Assembly: GCA_038251425.1 (NCBI GenBank)
Contig: JBBSBI010000003.1
Location: 1 to 64,000, forward strand
DNA length: 64,000 nucleotides
Direction of reading: 5' to 3'
From: JBBRRP01 sp038251425
GTDB lineage: Bacteria > Myxococcota_A > Polyangia > Polyangiales > Polyangiaceae
Shown here piece after piece: positions 1-8,086 of the stretch. Under the pieces are notes generated by a model. The model was not told where the DNA came from. It ran no database searches and saw nothing but the letters and a program-made list of their open reading frames with translations. Made by a program: the position numbers and the translations under genes. How positions within the stretch are numbered: the first letter of the stretch is position 1; each line of letters opens with the position of its first letter.

Positions 1-76
1 AAACGGGGGCGCTCGCGAGGGCACTGGCCAGCACGAAACAGGAGCACCAGATCAGATTCAAGCCGCCACGAGTCAT
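1..76 (-). CDS. possible N-terminus of an exported protein, runs off left edge
   Basis: Reading leftwards from an ATG at 76-74, the minus strand is open to the window edge. The 25 visible residues look like a signal peptide: a short Thr/Arg/Gly start, a hydrophobic stretch (LIWCSCFVLASALA) and an Ala-x-Ala cleavage site. It would be divergent from menG, leaving about 160 bp between the starts. No convincing ribosome-binding site precedes the ATG, and the sample is too short to exclude chance. No function can be assigned. Confidence 0.3.
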   Translation of the reverse strand, partial: MTRGGLNLIWCSCFVLASALASAPV

Positions 77-234
77 CGAGAGTGGGGCTACTCTGCCACG
101 CGTCCCCCCGAGTCGCATCCAGTGTTTTGGTGCGCTTGACCACTCCTCGGGCCAAAGCCTAGGGTGGCCAGCGAATTGAGGCCATTTCAGCGTCGTTTGA
201 ACCATCCACTCGGCTGTAGAAGTAAAAATTCACT

Positions 235-966
235 ATGAGTTCGTCCTCAAATCCCAACAGCTTGGTTCGTCGCGATGGTTCCGGCGCCATGTTCGATGGC
301 ATCGCTCCGCGCTACGATCTTCTGAATCGGCTCCTCTCGTTCGGGCTCGATCAACGCTGGCGTAAGCTGGCGATCACAGCCCTCAAGCTCAAGCCCCAGA
401 GCCGAATACTTGACTTGGCGACTGGCACTGGCGACGTCGCCATCGCGGCAGCCCAGGCTGTGCCGACTCTCACCGTGATTGGCGTGGATCCTTCCGAAGA
501 GATGATGGTGGTAGGGCGACGCAAGCTGCAAGCGTTGGGGCTCGCTCCGCGCGTCAGCTTGGTGTTGGGCGATGCGCAGGCTTTGGCGTTTGAGAACAGC
601 TCATTTGATGGGATCAGCATCGCGTTTGGGATCCGTAACGTGCCGGACCGTGTTCAGGCGTTGCGTGAAATGAAGCGCGTGCTCAAGCCCGGTGGGCGTT
701 TAGCGATCCTGGAGTTGTCCGAGCCGAAAGCGGGTGTTTTAGGCCTGCTCGCGAAGTTCCACGTCCATGTGCTGGTGCCCTGGGTAGGTGCTTTAATTTC
801 AGGCGCCCACGAGTATCGCTATCTCCAGCGCTCAATCGCCGCGTTCCCGCCCGCTCCTGAGTTTGCGAAGTTGATCGAGGCGGCCGGGTTAGCCGTGGAG
901 GAAATCGTGCCGCTCACGTTGGGTGTGGCCCACCTCTACGTTGCGGAGAATAGGATCTCAGGGTGA
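235..966 (+). CDS. menG: demethylmenaquinone methyltransferase (UbiE/MenG family)
   Basis: The last step of menaquinone synthesis: SAM-dependent C-methylation of demethylmenaquinone at the inner membrane face. At 243 aa it is the usual family length. It shows the UbiE N-terminal signature (MFDGIAPRYDLLNRLLSFG), the SAM-binding loop LDLATGTGDVAI, the acidic GVDPSEEM motif, and the post-motif stretch FGIRNVPD. The start is ATG with only a weak Shine-Dalgarno. The last four bases overlap the GTG start of menF, so the two are probably translationally coupled. Lying at the head of a men cluster, it is more likely a menaquinone than a ubiquinone enzyme; no ubiquinone-specific genes are visible. Confidence 0.93.
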   Translation: MSSSSNPNSLVRRDGSGAMFDGIAPRYDLLNRLLSFGLDQRWRKLAITALKLKPQSRILDLATGTGDVAIAAAQAVPTLTVIGVDPSEEMMVVGRRKLQALGLAPRVSLVLGDAQALAFENSSFDGISIAFGIRNVPDRVQALREMKRVLKPGGRLAILELSEPKAGVLGLLAKFHVHVLVPWVGALISGAHEYRYLQRSIAAFPPAPEFAKLIEAAGLAVEEIVPLTLGVAHLYVAENRISG

Positions 967-2378
967 GCTCTTCGTTGGCCCAGTTGGAGGTCCCCGTCAC
1001 GGCTTCTGAGGAAGGTCTGCTCACGCACTGGGTGCTGCGCGAGCTGGAGCGGCTGCGCGAGTGCAAAGTGGCAATACTTGGCGTCCCGGTGCCGCTTTTG
1101 CCGCTCGATCGGTTTCTGGCGTTAGCTGGAGATGAAGATGCCTGGCTCTGGGATCCGCCTGGCGAAGGCGGTTTTGCCGCGATTGGCACGCTCTGCGAAG
1201 TGCGGGCTTCAGGAGCGACTCGCTTTGGAGACGTTCAGCGGCGTGCAGAGGCTCTCTTTGCTGGCATCGGCTCCGCCCATCGCACGCGGCCCGAGGCCTC
1301 GCTCGCTCGGCTGTTTGGTGGTTTTTCGTGCTTCTCGAATCTTGCAGCGGATCCGTTGTGGGACGCTTGGGGTGAGGCAAGGTTTGTTTTGCCGCGAATC
1401 TTTTACGAGATCCACGACGACGGCACGGCAACGCTCGGCATCGCCTGCGATCTAGAACGGCCGCTTTCACCCCAGGAAATGGCTCGCGAAGCGGCTCTGA
1501 CCCTCACCAGTTATCAGCGGCGGCTGACCACCGAGAAACCAACCGAACCCGCTCTGCCAGTCTCTGTTTCCGTACTTGAACGCAAGGAACTGGGTCAGGC
1601 AGAATGGCGCACGCTCGTCGGTCAAATTCGGGCCAGCATCGAAGCGGAAAACTTAGAGAAGATCGTCGCCGCCCGGCGCAGTTCGCTCAGGCTCCAGCCC
1701 GAACCCGAGTGGCGTCAGGTGCTCCTCCGGCTCGCTGCCGACAACGCAGCTTGTACACGTTTTGCGCTAAAATATGGCAATTCCGCGTTTCTCGGCGCCA
1801 CCCCGGAGCGATTGGTGCGAAAACTCGGCACCCAGTTCGACACTGAAGCACTCGCCGGTTCAGCGCGTTCGGGTCCCGAGGGCGCGTTGGCCTTGCTAGA
1901 GAGTGCCAAAGATCTCGAAGAGCATGCAATCGTAGTGCGAGAAATCTTGCGGGCTTTGGAGCCCTTCGCCGAAAGCCTGACCGCTCCCAAGGCGCCGCAC
2001 GTGCACGCGCTCCAGTACGTCTCCCATTTGCGGACACCCATTTCCGGGGTCCTTGCTGCACCCACGCATATTCTAGAACTTGTAGCCGCATTGCACCCAA
2101 CTCCCGCTGTCGGCGGTGTACCGAAGGAACGCGCCCAGCGCTTCATTGAGGCTCACGAACGGGATCGGCGCGGCTGGTACGCGGGTCCGATCGGCTGGTT
2201 TGATAGCCAAGGTGATGGCTCTTTCGCTGTGGCGTTGCGCTCGGCTCTCTTGAAGGGCGACACGGCGCACCTGTACGCCGGCGCCGGTATCGTGCGCGGC
2301 TCCGAGCCGGATGCTGAGTATCAAGAGACGGAACTCAAGTTCCAGGGCTTATTGCGGGCACTCGGAGTGAGTGGGTGA
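963..2378 (+). CDS. menF: isochorismate synthase
   Basis: Converts chorismate to isochorismate, the entry step of the classical menaquinone pathway. It has the chorismate-binding fold over its C-terminal two thirds: EKIVAARR, FLGATPERLV, the ALAGSARSG segment, ELVAALHPTPAVGG, and the late GAGIVRGSEPDAEYQET motif with the metal-binding acidic residues. Length is 471 aa, slightly above the 430-450 typical of MenF. The GTG start lies inside the menG stop (GTGA overlap), and the stop codon overlaps the menD start. The close relative EntC/PchA (siderophore pathway) is excluded by the men neighbours rather than by the sequence alone. Confidence 0.93.
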   Translation: MSSSLAQLEVPVTASEEGLLTHWVLRELERLRECKVAILGVPVPLLPLDRFLALAGDEDAWLWDPPGEGGFAAIGTLCEVRASGATRFGDVQRRAEALFAGIGSAHRTRPEASLARLFGGFSCFSNLAADPLWDAWGEARFVLPRIFYEIHDDGTATLGIACDLERPLSPQEMAREAALTLTSYQRRLTTEKPTEPALPVSVSVLERKELGQAEWRTLVGQIRASIEAENLEKIVAARRSSLRLQPEPEWRQVLLRLAADNAACTRFALKYGNSAFLGATPERLVRKLGTQFDTEALAGSARSGPEGALALLESAKDLEEHAIVVREILRALEPFAESLTAPKAPHVHALQYVSHLRTPISGVLAAPTHILELVAALHPTPAVGGVPKERAQRFIEAHERDRRGWYAGPIGWFDSQGDGSFAVALRSALLKGDTAHLYAGAGIVRGSEPDAEYQETELKFQGLLRALGVSG

Positions 2379-4138
2379 TGGAGGCGAGCCCTCTTGCGGA
2401 GTGGGCTCGCTTGTTGTTTGGGAGCTTCGCCCAAGCAGGGCTGCGCGACGTGGTGATAAGTCCAGGCTCGCGCTCAACGCCTTGGGTGTGGGCGGCGCTG
2501 AATACAGCTGAGTTGCGGTGTCACAGCATTCTTGATGAACGCTCCGCCGCGTTTTTCGCAATCGGACAGGCCCGAATCACGGGACGCCCGAGTTTATTGC
2601 TCTGCACCTCGGGCACCGCTGCTGCGCACTATTTCCCCGCCATCATTGAAGCCAGATTAACGTCGACTCCGCTGCTGCTGCTCACCGCCGATCGCCCGTT
2701 CGAGCTACAAGCCGCCAAAGCCCCTCAAACCATCGATCAAGTGAAGCTCTTCGGCGACAACACCGAGTACTTCGAGCTCGGAATGCCCGATCCACATCCC
2801 GAAGCGCTCAAGTTTGCGCGCCGCCTCGCCTTTCAGGCACTCACCCGTTCAACCCAGCCTGGCGCACGCCCCATCCACATCAACGCCCGAGCACGCAAGC
2901 CACTCGAACCCCAGATTTCGCCTATTCTGGCAGCTCAGGTTTCCGTGCTTCTCGCCAAAGCACCCTTGGAACACGCGCCGTCTCACCTCGAATGCGCAAT
3001 CCCAGAGTCCTTGTTAAGCCGCCTGCACTCCACAGCACGTGGCCTGTTGTTCTCGGGGCCTGAGAATCCCGCCGCCGCCGGTTACTCGAAGCTCCTGTTG
3101 AGCTTGGCTGAACGCACAGGCTGGCCGATCGTGGTCGATGCAGCAAGCCCGCTGAGATTCCGCGGAAATCACGCAGACAAAGCCACTCTGCTCGAATTGG
3201 CTGAGTGGTTCTTGCCCACGCTCGCGGAAGAAATGCGCCCCGAGGTCGTCGTGCAATTCGGCTCACCGCTCGTGTCTTCTGCATTGCAGCAATGTCTCGG
3301 CACTTGGGAAAATGCGATCACCTATGCCGTTACCGACGGGGCGTGGAGCGATCCCCAAAACGGCAGCATTCAGCTGCCAAGTCGCCCGGTTGAACTCCTC
3401 AAAACGCTCCTCTCTCACGCACCGGCCGCACCTTCACCCGAAGCACAGAGCTATGCACGCAAACTTGAGCAAACCAATCAGCGTGCCGCCCACGCCGTGA
3501 ACGCGGTGTTAAGCGAGGAGGGCGCCTTCTCAGAAGCGCACGCGGCGGCTTCCATCGCAAGGCTCTTGCCTCGGGGCTCAGTGCTAGCGCTCGGCAATAG
3601 TCTCCCGATCCGTGATTTTGGCTCGTTCGTTGGTCGGGAACACGCACAGGTTGCAGTGCTTTCACAACGTGGCGCCAACGGGATTGATGGCTTGATTTCT
3701 GGGGCAGCGGGAGCCGCTCAAGCCAGCGGGAAACCAACGACACTGGTGCTGGGTGATTTGAGTTTTATTCACGATTTGGGCGGACTTTGGTGCTGCCAGG
3801 CTCTTGAAACCCCATTCGTCATCGTGGTGTTGGACAATGCGGGTGGGCGCATTTTTGAACAGCTTCCGATTCAACAGAGCACCGGTATGACGCCCGAAAA
3901 GCTGCAAAACTGGGTGTTGAGTCACGAACTCCGGCTAGAAAAAGCGGGCGAGATTTTCGGATTTCATAGCGAACGGGTGAGTGACGCCCCTGCCCTTGAG
4001 GCGGCACTCGGTCGAGCCTATGCGCATGCTGGACCGAGCTTGATCGTCGTTGCGGTTGCGCCCTCTGGTGCGCACCAGACCTCGCGTCGTGTGGCGGAGC
4101 GGCTTAGCGTGGAGCGGCTCAGCCCGGAGCGCGCTTAG
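2378..4138 (+). CDS. menD: 2-succinyl-5-enolpyruvyl-6-hydroxy-3-cyclohexene-1-carboxylate synthase
   Basis: A ThDP-dependent enzyme that joins isochorismate and 2-oxoglutarate. It shows the MenD N-terminal motif VISPGSRSTPW, the ThDP-activating glutamate region (DERSAAFFAIG), TSGTAAAHYFPAI, the QRGANGIDG loop and the ThDP/Mg signature LGDLSFIHDLGGL ... DNAGGRIF. ATG at 2378 overlaps the menF stop (TGATG); a GTG three bases earlier (2375) is equally possible, with GGAG about 7 nt upstream of it. The last codons read ERLSVERLSPERA and derive from a 31-bp duplication that also supplies the stop codon (see the repeat at 4102). Confidence 0.93.
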   Translation: MEASPLAEWARLLFGSFAQAGLRDVVISPGSRSTPWVWAALNTAELRCHSILDERSAAFFAIGQARITGRPSLLLCTSGTAAAHYFPAIIEARLTSTPLLLLTADRPFELQAAKAPQTIDQVKLFGDNTEYFELGMPDPHPEALKFARRLAFQALTRSTQPGARPIHINARARKPLEPQISPILAAQVSVLLAKAPLEHAPSHLECAIPESLLSRLHSTARGLLFSGPENPAAAGYSKLLLSLAERTGWPIVVDAASPLRFRGNHADKATLLELAEWFLPTLAEEMRPEVVVQFGSPLVSSALQQCLGTWENAITYAVTDGAWSDPQNGSIQLPSRPVELLKTLLSHAPAAPSPEAQSYARKLEQTNQRAAHAVNAVLSEEGAFSEAHAAASIARLLPRGSVLALGNSLPIRDFGSFVGREHAQVAVLSQRGANGIDGLISGAAGAAQASGKPTTLVLGDLSFIHDLGGLWCCQALETPFVIVVLDNAGGRIFEQLPIQQSTGMTPEKLQNWVLSHELRLEKAGEIFGFHSERVSDAPALEAALGRAYAHAGPSLIVVAVAPSGAHQTSRRVAERLSVERLSPERA

Positions 4139-4150
4139 CGTGGAGCGGCT
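4102..4150 (+). repeat. 18-bp direct repeat straddling the menD stop codon
   Basis: The 18-mer GCTTAGCGTGGAGCGGCT occurs at 4102-4119 and again, identical, at 4133-4150, 31 bp apart. Because 31 is not a multiple of three, the second copy is read in a shifted frame and its TAG becomes the menD stop. It looks like a recent slippage or tandem duplication; the GGAG within it also lies just upstream of menH. Confidence 0.8.
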
Positions 4151-4159
4151 TTAGCAGTG

Positions 4160-4960
4160 ATGGCTAAACGGGTGAAATTCGTTCTCCTCCACGGATTTTC
4201 TGGCTCACCTGAGAGCTTTCATGAACTGAGGCGCAGCTTGACACACGCCCTCGGTCCAGAATTCGCGATCACGCTGGAGGCGCCGGCGCTCATTGGGCAC
4301 GCGAATGAAGCGTCGACTCTGCCGATCAGCACGGGCGGGTTTGAAGCCGAGGTGCAGCGGCTGCTCGCCACGCTTCCTGAAGGGGTGAACGATGGGATGA
4401 ACGATCCCATTCATCTGGTCGGCTACTCTCTCGGGGGCCGTTTAGCGCTCGGGATGGCACTCACAGCTCCCTCGCGCTTCCGCTCACTCACGCTAATTAG
4501 CGCTCACCCAGGACTGGACTCCAATGCAGCTCGTGAGGAGCGCCGCCAGAGTGATGAGGTCTGGGCCAACTTGCTCGAAACCCAAGGGATCGGCCCTTTT
4601 GTCGAGGCTTGGCAAACACAAGCACTCTTTCAAACTCAGCGTGAGGTCAACGCCGAGGCGCTTGCGGAACAGCGCCGTATCAGACTGCGTCACGATCCGC
4701 TGGCGCTAGCTGCCGCGCTGCGCCAACTGAGCTTGAGCCGTATGTCCAATTACGCCGAACACTTGAGTGAGTTCCGCTTGCCCGTTGATTGGATCACCGG
4801 TGAGCATGATTTGAAATTCACGGCAATTGCCCAAAGCATGTTGAAACGCCTGCCTCACGCTCAGCATCACACGGCTCCAGCTGTCGGCCACAATGTGGTG
4901 TTGGAGGCTCCCGATTGGCTTGGAAGGCTCCTCAGCGAGCGAGCGGTCGAGTTGGCCTAG
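4160..4960 (+). CDS. menH: 2-succinyl-6-hydroxy-2,4-cyclohexadiene-1-carboxylate synthase
   Basis: An alpha/beta-hydrolase that eliminates pyruvate from the MenD product to give SHCHC. Visible features are the oxyanion region LLHGFSGSPESF, the nucleophile elbow GYSLGGRLAL (Ser about residue 90), the Asp region ITGEHDLKF and the catalytic His in VGHNVV near the C-terminus. The length of about 266 aa is typical. A GTG three bases upstream of the ATG (4157) is an alternative start. It follows menD by about 20 bp in the same direction. MenH-like hydrolases are easily confused with other alpha/beta hydrolases, but position and the GYSLGG motif favour MenH. Confidence 0.88.
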   Translation: MAKRVKFVLLHGFSGSPESFHELRRSLTHALGPEFAITLEAPALIGHANEASTLPISTGGFEAEVQRLLATLPEGVNDGMNDPIHLVGYSLGGRLALGMALTAPSRFRSLTLISAHPGLDSNAAREERRQSDEVWANLLETQGIGPFVEAWQTQALFQTQREVNAEALAEQRRIRLRHDPLALAAALRQLSLSRMSNYAEHLSEFRLPVDWITGEHDLKFTAIAQSMLKRLPHAQHHTAPAVGHNVVLEAPDWLGRLLSERAVELA

Positions 4961-4994
4961 GGCGTCGACCCCAAGAACGGCTTCTAGCGACGCA

Positions 4995-5023
4995 CTTGGC
5001 AAAGCTTGGCAAAGCTTGGCAAG
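4995..5023 (+). repeat. 10-bp tandem repeat (about 2.9 copies)
   Basis: CTTGGCAAAG repeats head to tail from 4995, with the third copy incomplete. It lies about 35 bp after the menH stop, in the convergent gap with the DMT-family gene. Confidence 0.8.
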
Positions 5024-5044
5024 AAATGGGCTCAAAATGGCGCA

Positions 5045-5115
5045 GTGAGCACGCAAATTCGCCATTCCATGGCGAATTTTTCACCACTTGGTGGCGAATT
5101 TGCAAGTGCGCTCAC
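5045..5115. repeat. three-armed competing inverted repeats between convergent genes
   Basis: GCAAATTCGCCA at 5053-5064 is complementary to two downstream arms: TGGCGAATTT at 5070-5079 (loop of 5) and TGGCGAATTTGC at 5092-5103 (loop of 27). The outer hairpin is extended by GTGAGC (5045-5050) pairing with GCTCAC (5110-5115). Two mutually exclusive hairpins can therefore form on either strand. It sits between the 3' ends of menH (+) and the DMT gene (-), where a bidirectional terminator or transcript-end stabiliser would be expected; there is a short T-run (TTTTT, 5077-5081) after the inner hairpin on the plus strand. Confidence 0.7.
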
Positions 5116-5208
5116 GTTTCGGCCGGGCCTATGTCGACGTTCACGCAGGCACAGCGACCCTAAGGCCCGGATTCGGCATCACGCTCGTGCTCCTGATCTT
5201 GCGGCCAG

Positions 5209-5616
5209 CTAACGCGAAAATGCTAGCAGCCCAAACGTGACCACAGCCAGACTGATCGCCAAGTACGCGATTGGAGAAAGCACCTCCTTCAGCACCAACA
5301 ACCCCAGGACATTGGCGATGATGATGGACGCCGCACTAAACAACGCCATCGTTTTTCCCAAATCGATGGACGCAAACACGTAGAGTTGGCCCATTGTCGC
5401 CACGATCCGAATCGAGAAGTAGGCGACGAACCAAACACTGGCAAACGCAGCTGTAGAAAAACCGTACAGCTTCATATAGTTGCGCCCCAAGAGGTCACTG
5501 ATAGAAAATAGGATTTGGGTGCCGATCAGAATCACGTAGGTCCAGGGCATGAGTGGCCTGAATACAGCGCGTGCTCGGGCAAACACAACCCCAAAACCCA
5601 AGACTAACCCAGCCAT
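5209..5616 (-). CDS. small DMT-superfamily (EamA/SMR-like) membrane protein
   Basis: A 135-aa, very hydrophobic protein with about four membrane segments. The pattern (PWTYVILIGTQILFSISDLLGR near residue 25; ASIDLGKTMALFSAASIIIANVLGLLVLKEVLSP; a final ALAISLAVV-type helix) fits the drug/metabolite transporter superfamily, where the LGLLVLKE motif near the end is common to EamA and SMR proteins. It is half the length of a two-repeat EamA transporter, so it would work as a dimer. Substrate unknown. It is transcribed against the men cluster that surrounds it. Start ATG at 5616 is not supported by a strong ribosome-binding site. Confidence 0.75.
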   Translation of the reverse strand: MAGLVLGFGVVFARARAVFRPLMPWTYVILIGTQILFSISDLLGRNYMKLYGFSTAAFASVWFVAYFSIRIVATMGQLYVFASIDLGKTMALFSAASIIIANVLGLLVLKEVLSPIAYLAISLAVVTFGLLAFSR

Positions 5617-5733
5617 GTATGTTCGCTCTGGGACAGCTTTGGTTGGGTCACGACTCCACGTAATTGGATATTGCTGCGCTCAGAAGTCTGGATATGATGC
5701 GGCCCTCTCTCCTCCTTCAGATTGGTCAGTAAG

Positions 5734-8067
5734 ATGTTCAAGACTCTTTGGACCGGGCTCCTCATACTCTCGGCGATGGTTTGCTCAAGTGTGGCATCTG
5801 CACAAAAGCGACCGAGCGACATCGATGCGTTTGTCACGGTCAGCAAGGATGGCCATCTGCAGCTGAATGGAAAGCGAGTGCGTTTTTGGGGCGCCACCGG
5901 TGGCTTTTCGCTCGGTGCCGAAGGCGCAGATCGGCAAAGCTATGCCGACGTGGATCTGGTGGTGAAACGCCTGTTTGAGCTCGGATTTAATCTGGTTCGA
6001 GATGGGCATCGCGGCGCGGAAACGTATACCAAAGGGGATCGCTCCGAAGCCGACTTGAGCGATTACTTCCACTTCAAATTCAAGCAAGCGGGCGGTAAAA
6101 TTTGGTCCACGGATCTCAGTCACGGCGCACGCAGTGCCGGTTCGAAAGACGTCGACATTCTCCCCGATGCGAAGACCAAAGAAGCATGGGTCGCGGCCAT
6201 GCAAGAATGGGAAAAGAAATCAGACAATCGCCCTGTTTCTCTCACGCGGAATGTTGCACGGATTTGGGACTCACGCCTGGAAGCGATCGGGATCGCCAAC
6301 ATGAAGCGGGCGGTGACTCAAGTGAATCCTTACACGGGGCTCAAGCGCGCAGATGACCCAGTTTATGCGATCTGGGAACTCTCGAATGAAGAGGGTTGGA
6401 TCTCGCAGATGACGGGCGGCGAGTGGCAGCAGCTGCCTCGCTTCTTTCAGGATGAGCTCATTGGTCGTTGGCAAGAATTCGTGCGTGCAAAATATAAGGA
6501 TGATTACGGGGTCAAGAAGGCCTGGGGCTTCTTGTTGGCGGGCGAAGCACTCAAAGATAACACGCTGCTCTTAGCTCCTATTCAAAGCAAGAGCTTGCCC
6601 GTCGTGATCAGCGACGCCAATCCGGCAGCTGTGGCGATGCTGCAGGCGAGCAAGCAGAAGTACTCTCGGGATGACTTTAATCGAGCGCGCGCCAGCGACG
6701 TATTGGAGTTTCTCACTGGGCTCTGGGTGGAGCACAAGAAGCGCGAAGCGGACGCTCTGAAACCACTGGGCAAGAGCCTGACTAAAACGCCGCTCGTTTG
6801 GAATACTGGATTCCCAGGCTCCAACATTCAGGCGCAGTTCTTACAACAGCACGCCGATGCGATCGCCCACGATTCGTACATCGGCGGGACTCACCACGAT
6901 GCCACTCACCGCCGATTTCCCTTTTTTAGTGGCCTTGAGGAGCTGCCGCGCATCGCATGGAAGGAGCCATGGATCGAGCACAATCACATGCCCGGCAAAC
7001 CCTACCTGATCTACGAGACGCAGATCGACAACACCGGGAAATATCGTGCGGAGTTTCCGATGCGGATGGCGTCGCTGGGCGCGATTCAAGATTGGGACGT
7101 GGTGTGCTGGCACTATTACGGGTTTGCGCCTGATTCGCGCAAAGATAAGCCATTTCTATCGAAGCTCGACACCGGGCATTCGATGAACCTGCACTACCAA
7201 TTTGACGAAGTTCAGCTCTCCTCAATGAAGGCCGCTTCCGCAATTTTTCGGAACTTCCTCTTGAAGCCCGCACCCAAGCCCACACTGTTTGTGTTTGGTA
7301 AACGCTCGCTCTTCGATCCTGCGAGCATGGAATCGGAAAATTCATACACCCCGGGCATGTTGGATCGGATGATGGCCACAGCCTATCGCTACGGCTCCCG
7401 GCTCTTGATTGATCCCACGCTGGAGAGTCGTCCGTTTGATCCAATCTTCAAAGAAAAAGGCTCTTTTGATAGGTTTCTGGAGCAAGGCTATCTGATCGTT
7501 GGCCCAAGCTATCGCCCTAGAACGTTCGAACCCAATCCGATCACGCCCAATGATCAAATTGAATACGATTGGCAGAAAGGCCACCTGAAGTTTGATGCGC
7601 CTGGAGTTGCGAGCTACTCGGGCTTCTTTGCACAATACGGCAACATTCTGCGGTTTAAGAATGGAGTGGTGCTACGCGACGTAACGGTCAAAAACGATGA
7701 CGGCATCGCGTACCCTGTTACGGCCGATGAAAAATTCATCGAATTCAGTCTGGTATCGCTCGATCAGGCGCCGCTCAGCACGACCAAACATGCAGTGCTT
7801 TCCTTGGTGAGCACTAGCTTTAATAGTGGTTTCAAGTTCGACATGTCCAAGCTCTACGAATTCTTCGCCCCCAAGGTGGAGAACCAAGGCGAGCTCCCCG
7901 TATTGTATGCGCGTGCCGGAGCCACCATCTTCGCCCCGGGACTGAAAGGCATGAAGTATCGGTTTGTGGGCTGGGATCAGAAGGCCCTTGGTGCCGGACT
8001 GATCACGGACGGCGTGCTCAAGGTTCCCGCGGATAAGGCGATCTTCTACGTGGAACTCCTACGGTAG
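5734..8067 (+). CDS. secreted glycoside-hydrolase-like protein (clan GH-A type TIM barrel)
   Basis: A 777-aa protein with a Sec signal peptide (hydrophobic residues 6-20, likely cleavage after ASA at 23). The N-terminal part, LQLNGKRVRFWGATGG then LFELGFNLVRDG, is how GH5/GH42-like barrels begin. IWELSNEEGW has the Asn-Glu pair (N218-E219) expected for the clan GH-A acid/base, and PYLIYETQID (E428) is a candidate nucleophile. About 300 C-terminal residues look like beta-rich accessory domains. Substrate and exact family unknown. A TTG 12 bases upstream (5722) is possible, but the ATG gives the better signal peptide. TATGAT at 5693 could be a -10 element. It interrupts the men cluster with no obvious metabolic link. 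Confidence 0.8.
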   Translation: MFKTLWTGLLILSAMVCSSVASAQKRPSDIDAFVTVSKDGHLQLNGKRVRFWGATGGFSLGAEGADRQSYADVDLVVKRLFELGFNLVRDGHRGAETYTKGDRSEADLSDYFHFKFKQAGGKIWSTDLSHGARSAGSKDVDILPDAKTKEAWVAAMQEWEKKSDNRPVSLTRNVARIWDSRLEAIGIANMKRAVTQVNPYTGLKRADDPVYAIWELSNEEGWISQMTGGEWQQLPRFFQDELIGRWQEFVRAKYKDDYGVKKAWGFLLAGEALKDNTLLLAPIQSKSLPVVISDANPAAVAMLQASKQKYSRDDFNRARASDVLEFLTGLWVEHKKREADALKPLGKSLTKTPLVWNTGFPGSNIQAQFLQQHADAIAHDSYIGGTHHDATHRRFPFFSGLEELPRIAWKEPWIEHNHMPGKPYLIYETQIDNTGKYRAEFPMRMASLGAIQDWDVVCWHYYGFAPDSRKDKPFLSKLDTGHSMNLHYQFDEVQLSSMKAASAIFRNFLLKPAPKPTLFVFGKRSLFDPASMESENSYTPGMLDRMMATAYRYGSRLLIDPTLESRPFDPIFKEKGSFDRFLEQGYLIVGPSYRPRTFEPNPITPNDQIEYDWQKGHLKFDAPGVASYSGFFAQYGNILRFKNGVVLRDVTVKNDDGIAYPVTADEKFIEFSLVSLDQAPLSTTKHAVLSLVSTSFNSGFKFDMSKLYEFFAPKVENQGELPVLYARAGATIFAPGLKGMKYRFVGWDQKALGAGLITDGVLKVPADKAIFYVELLR

Positions 8068-8086
8068 CTCGCCAACTCGGCAGAAA

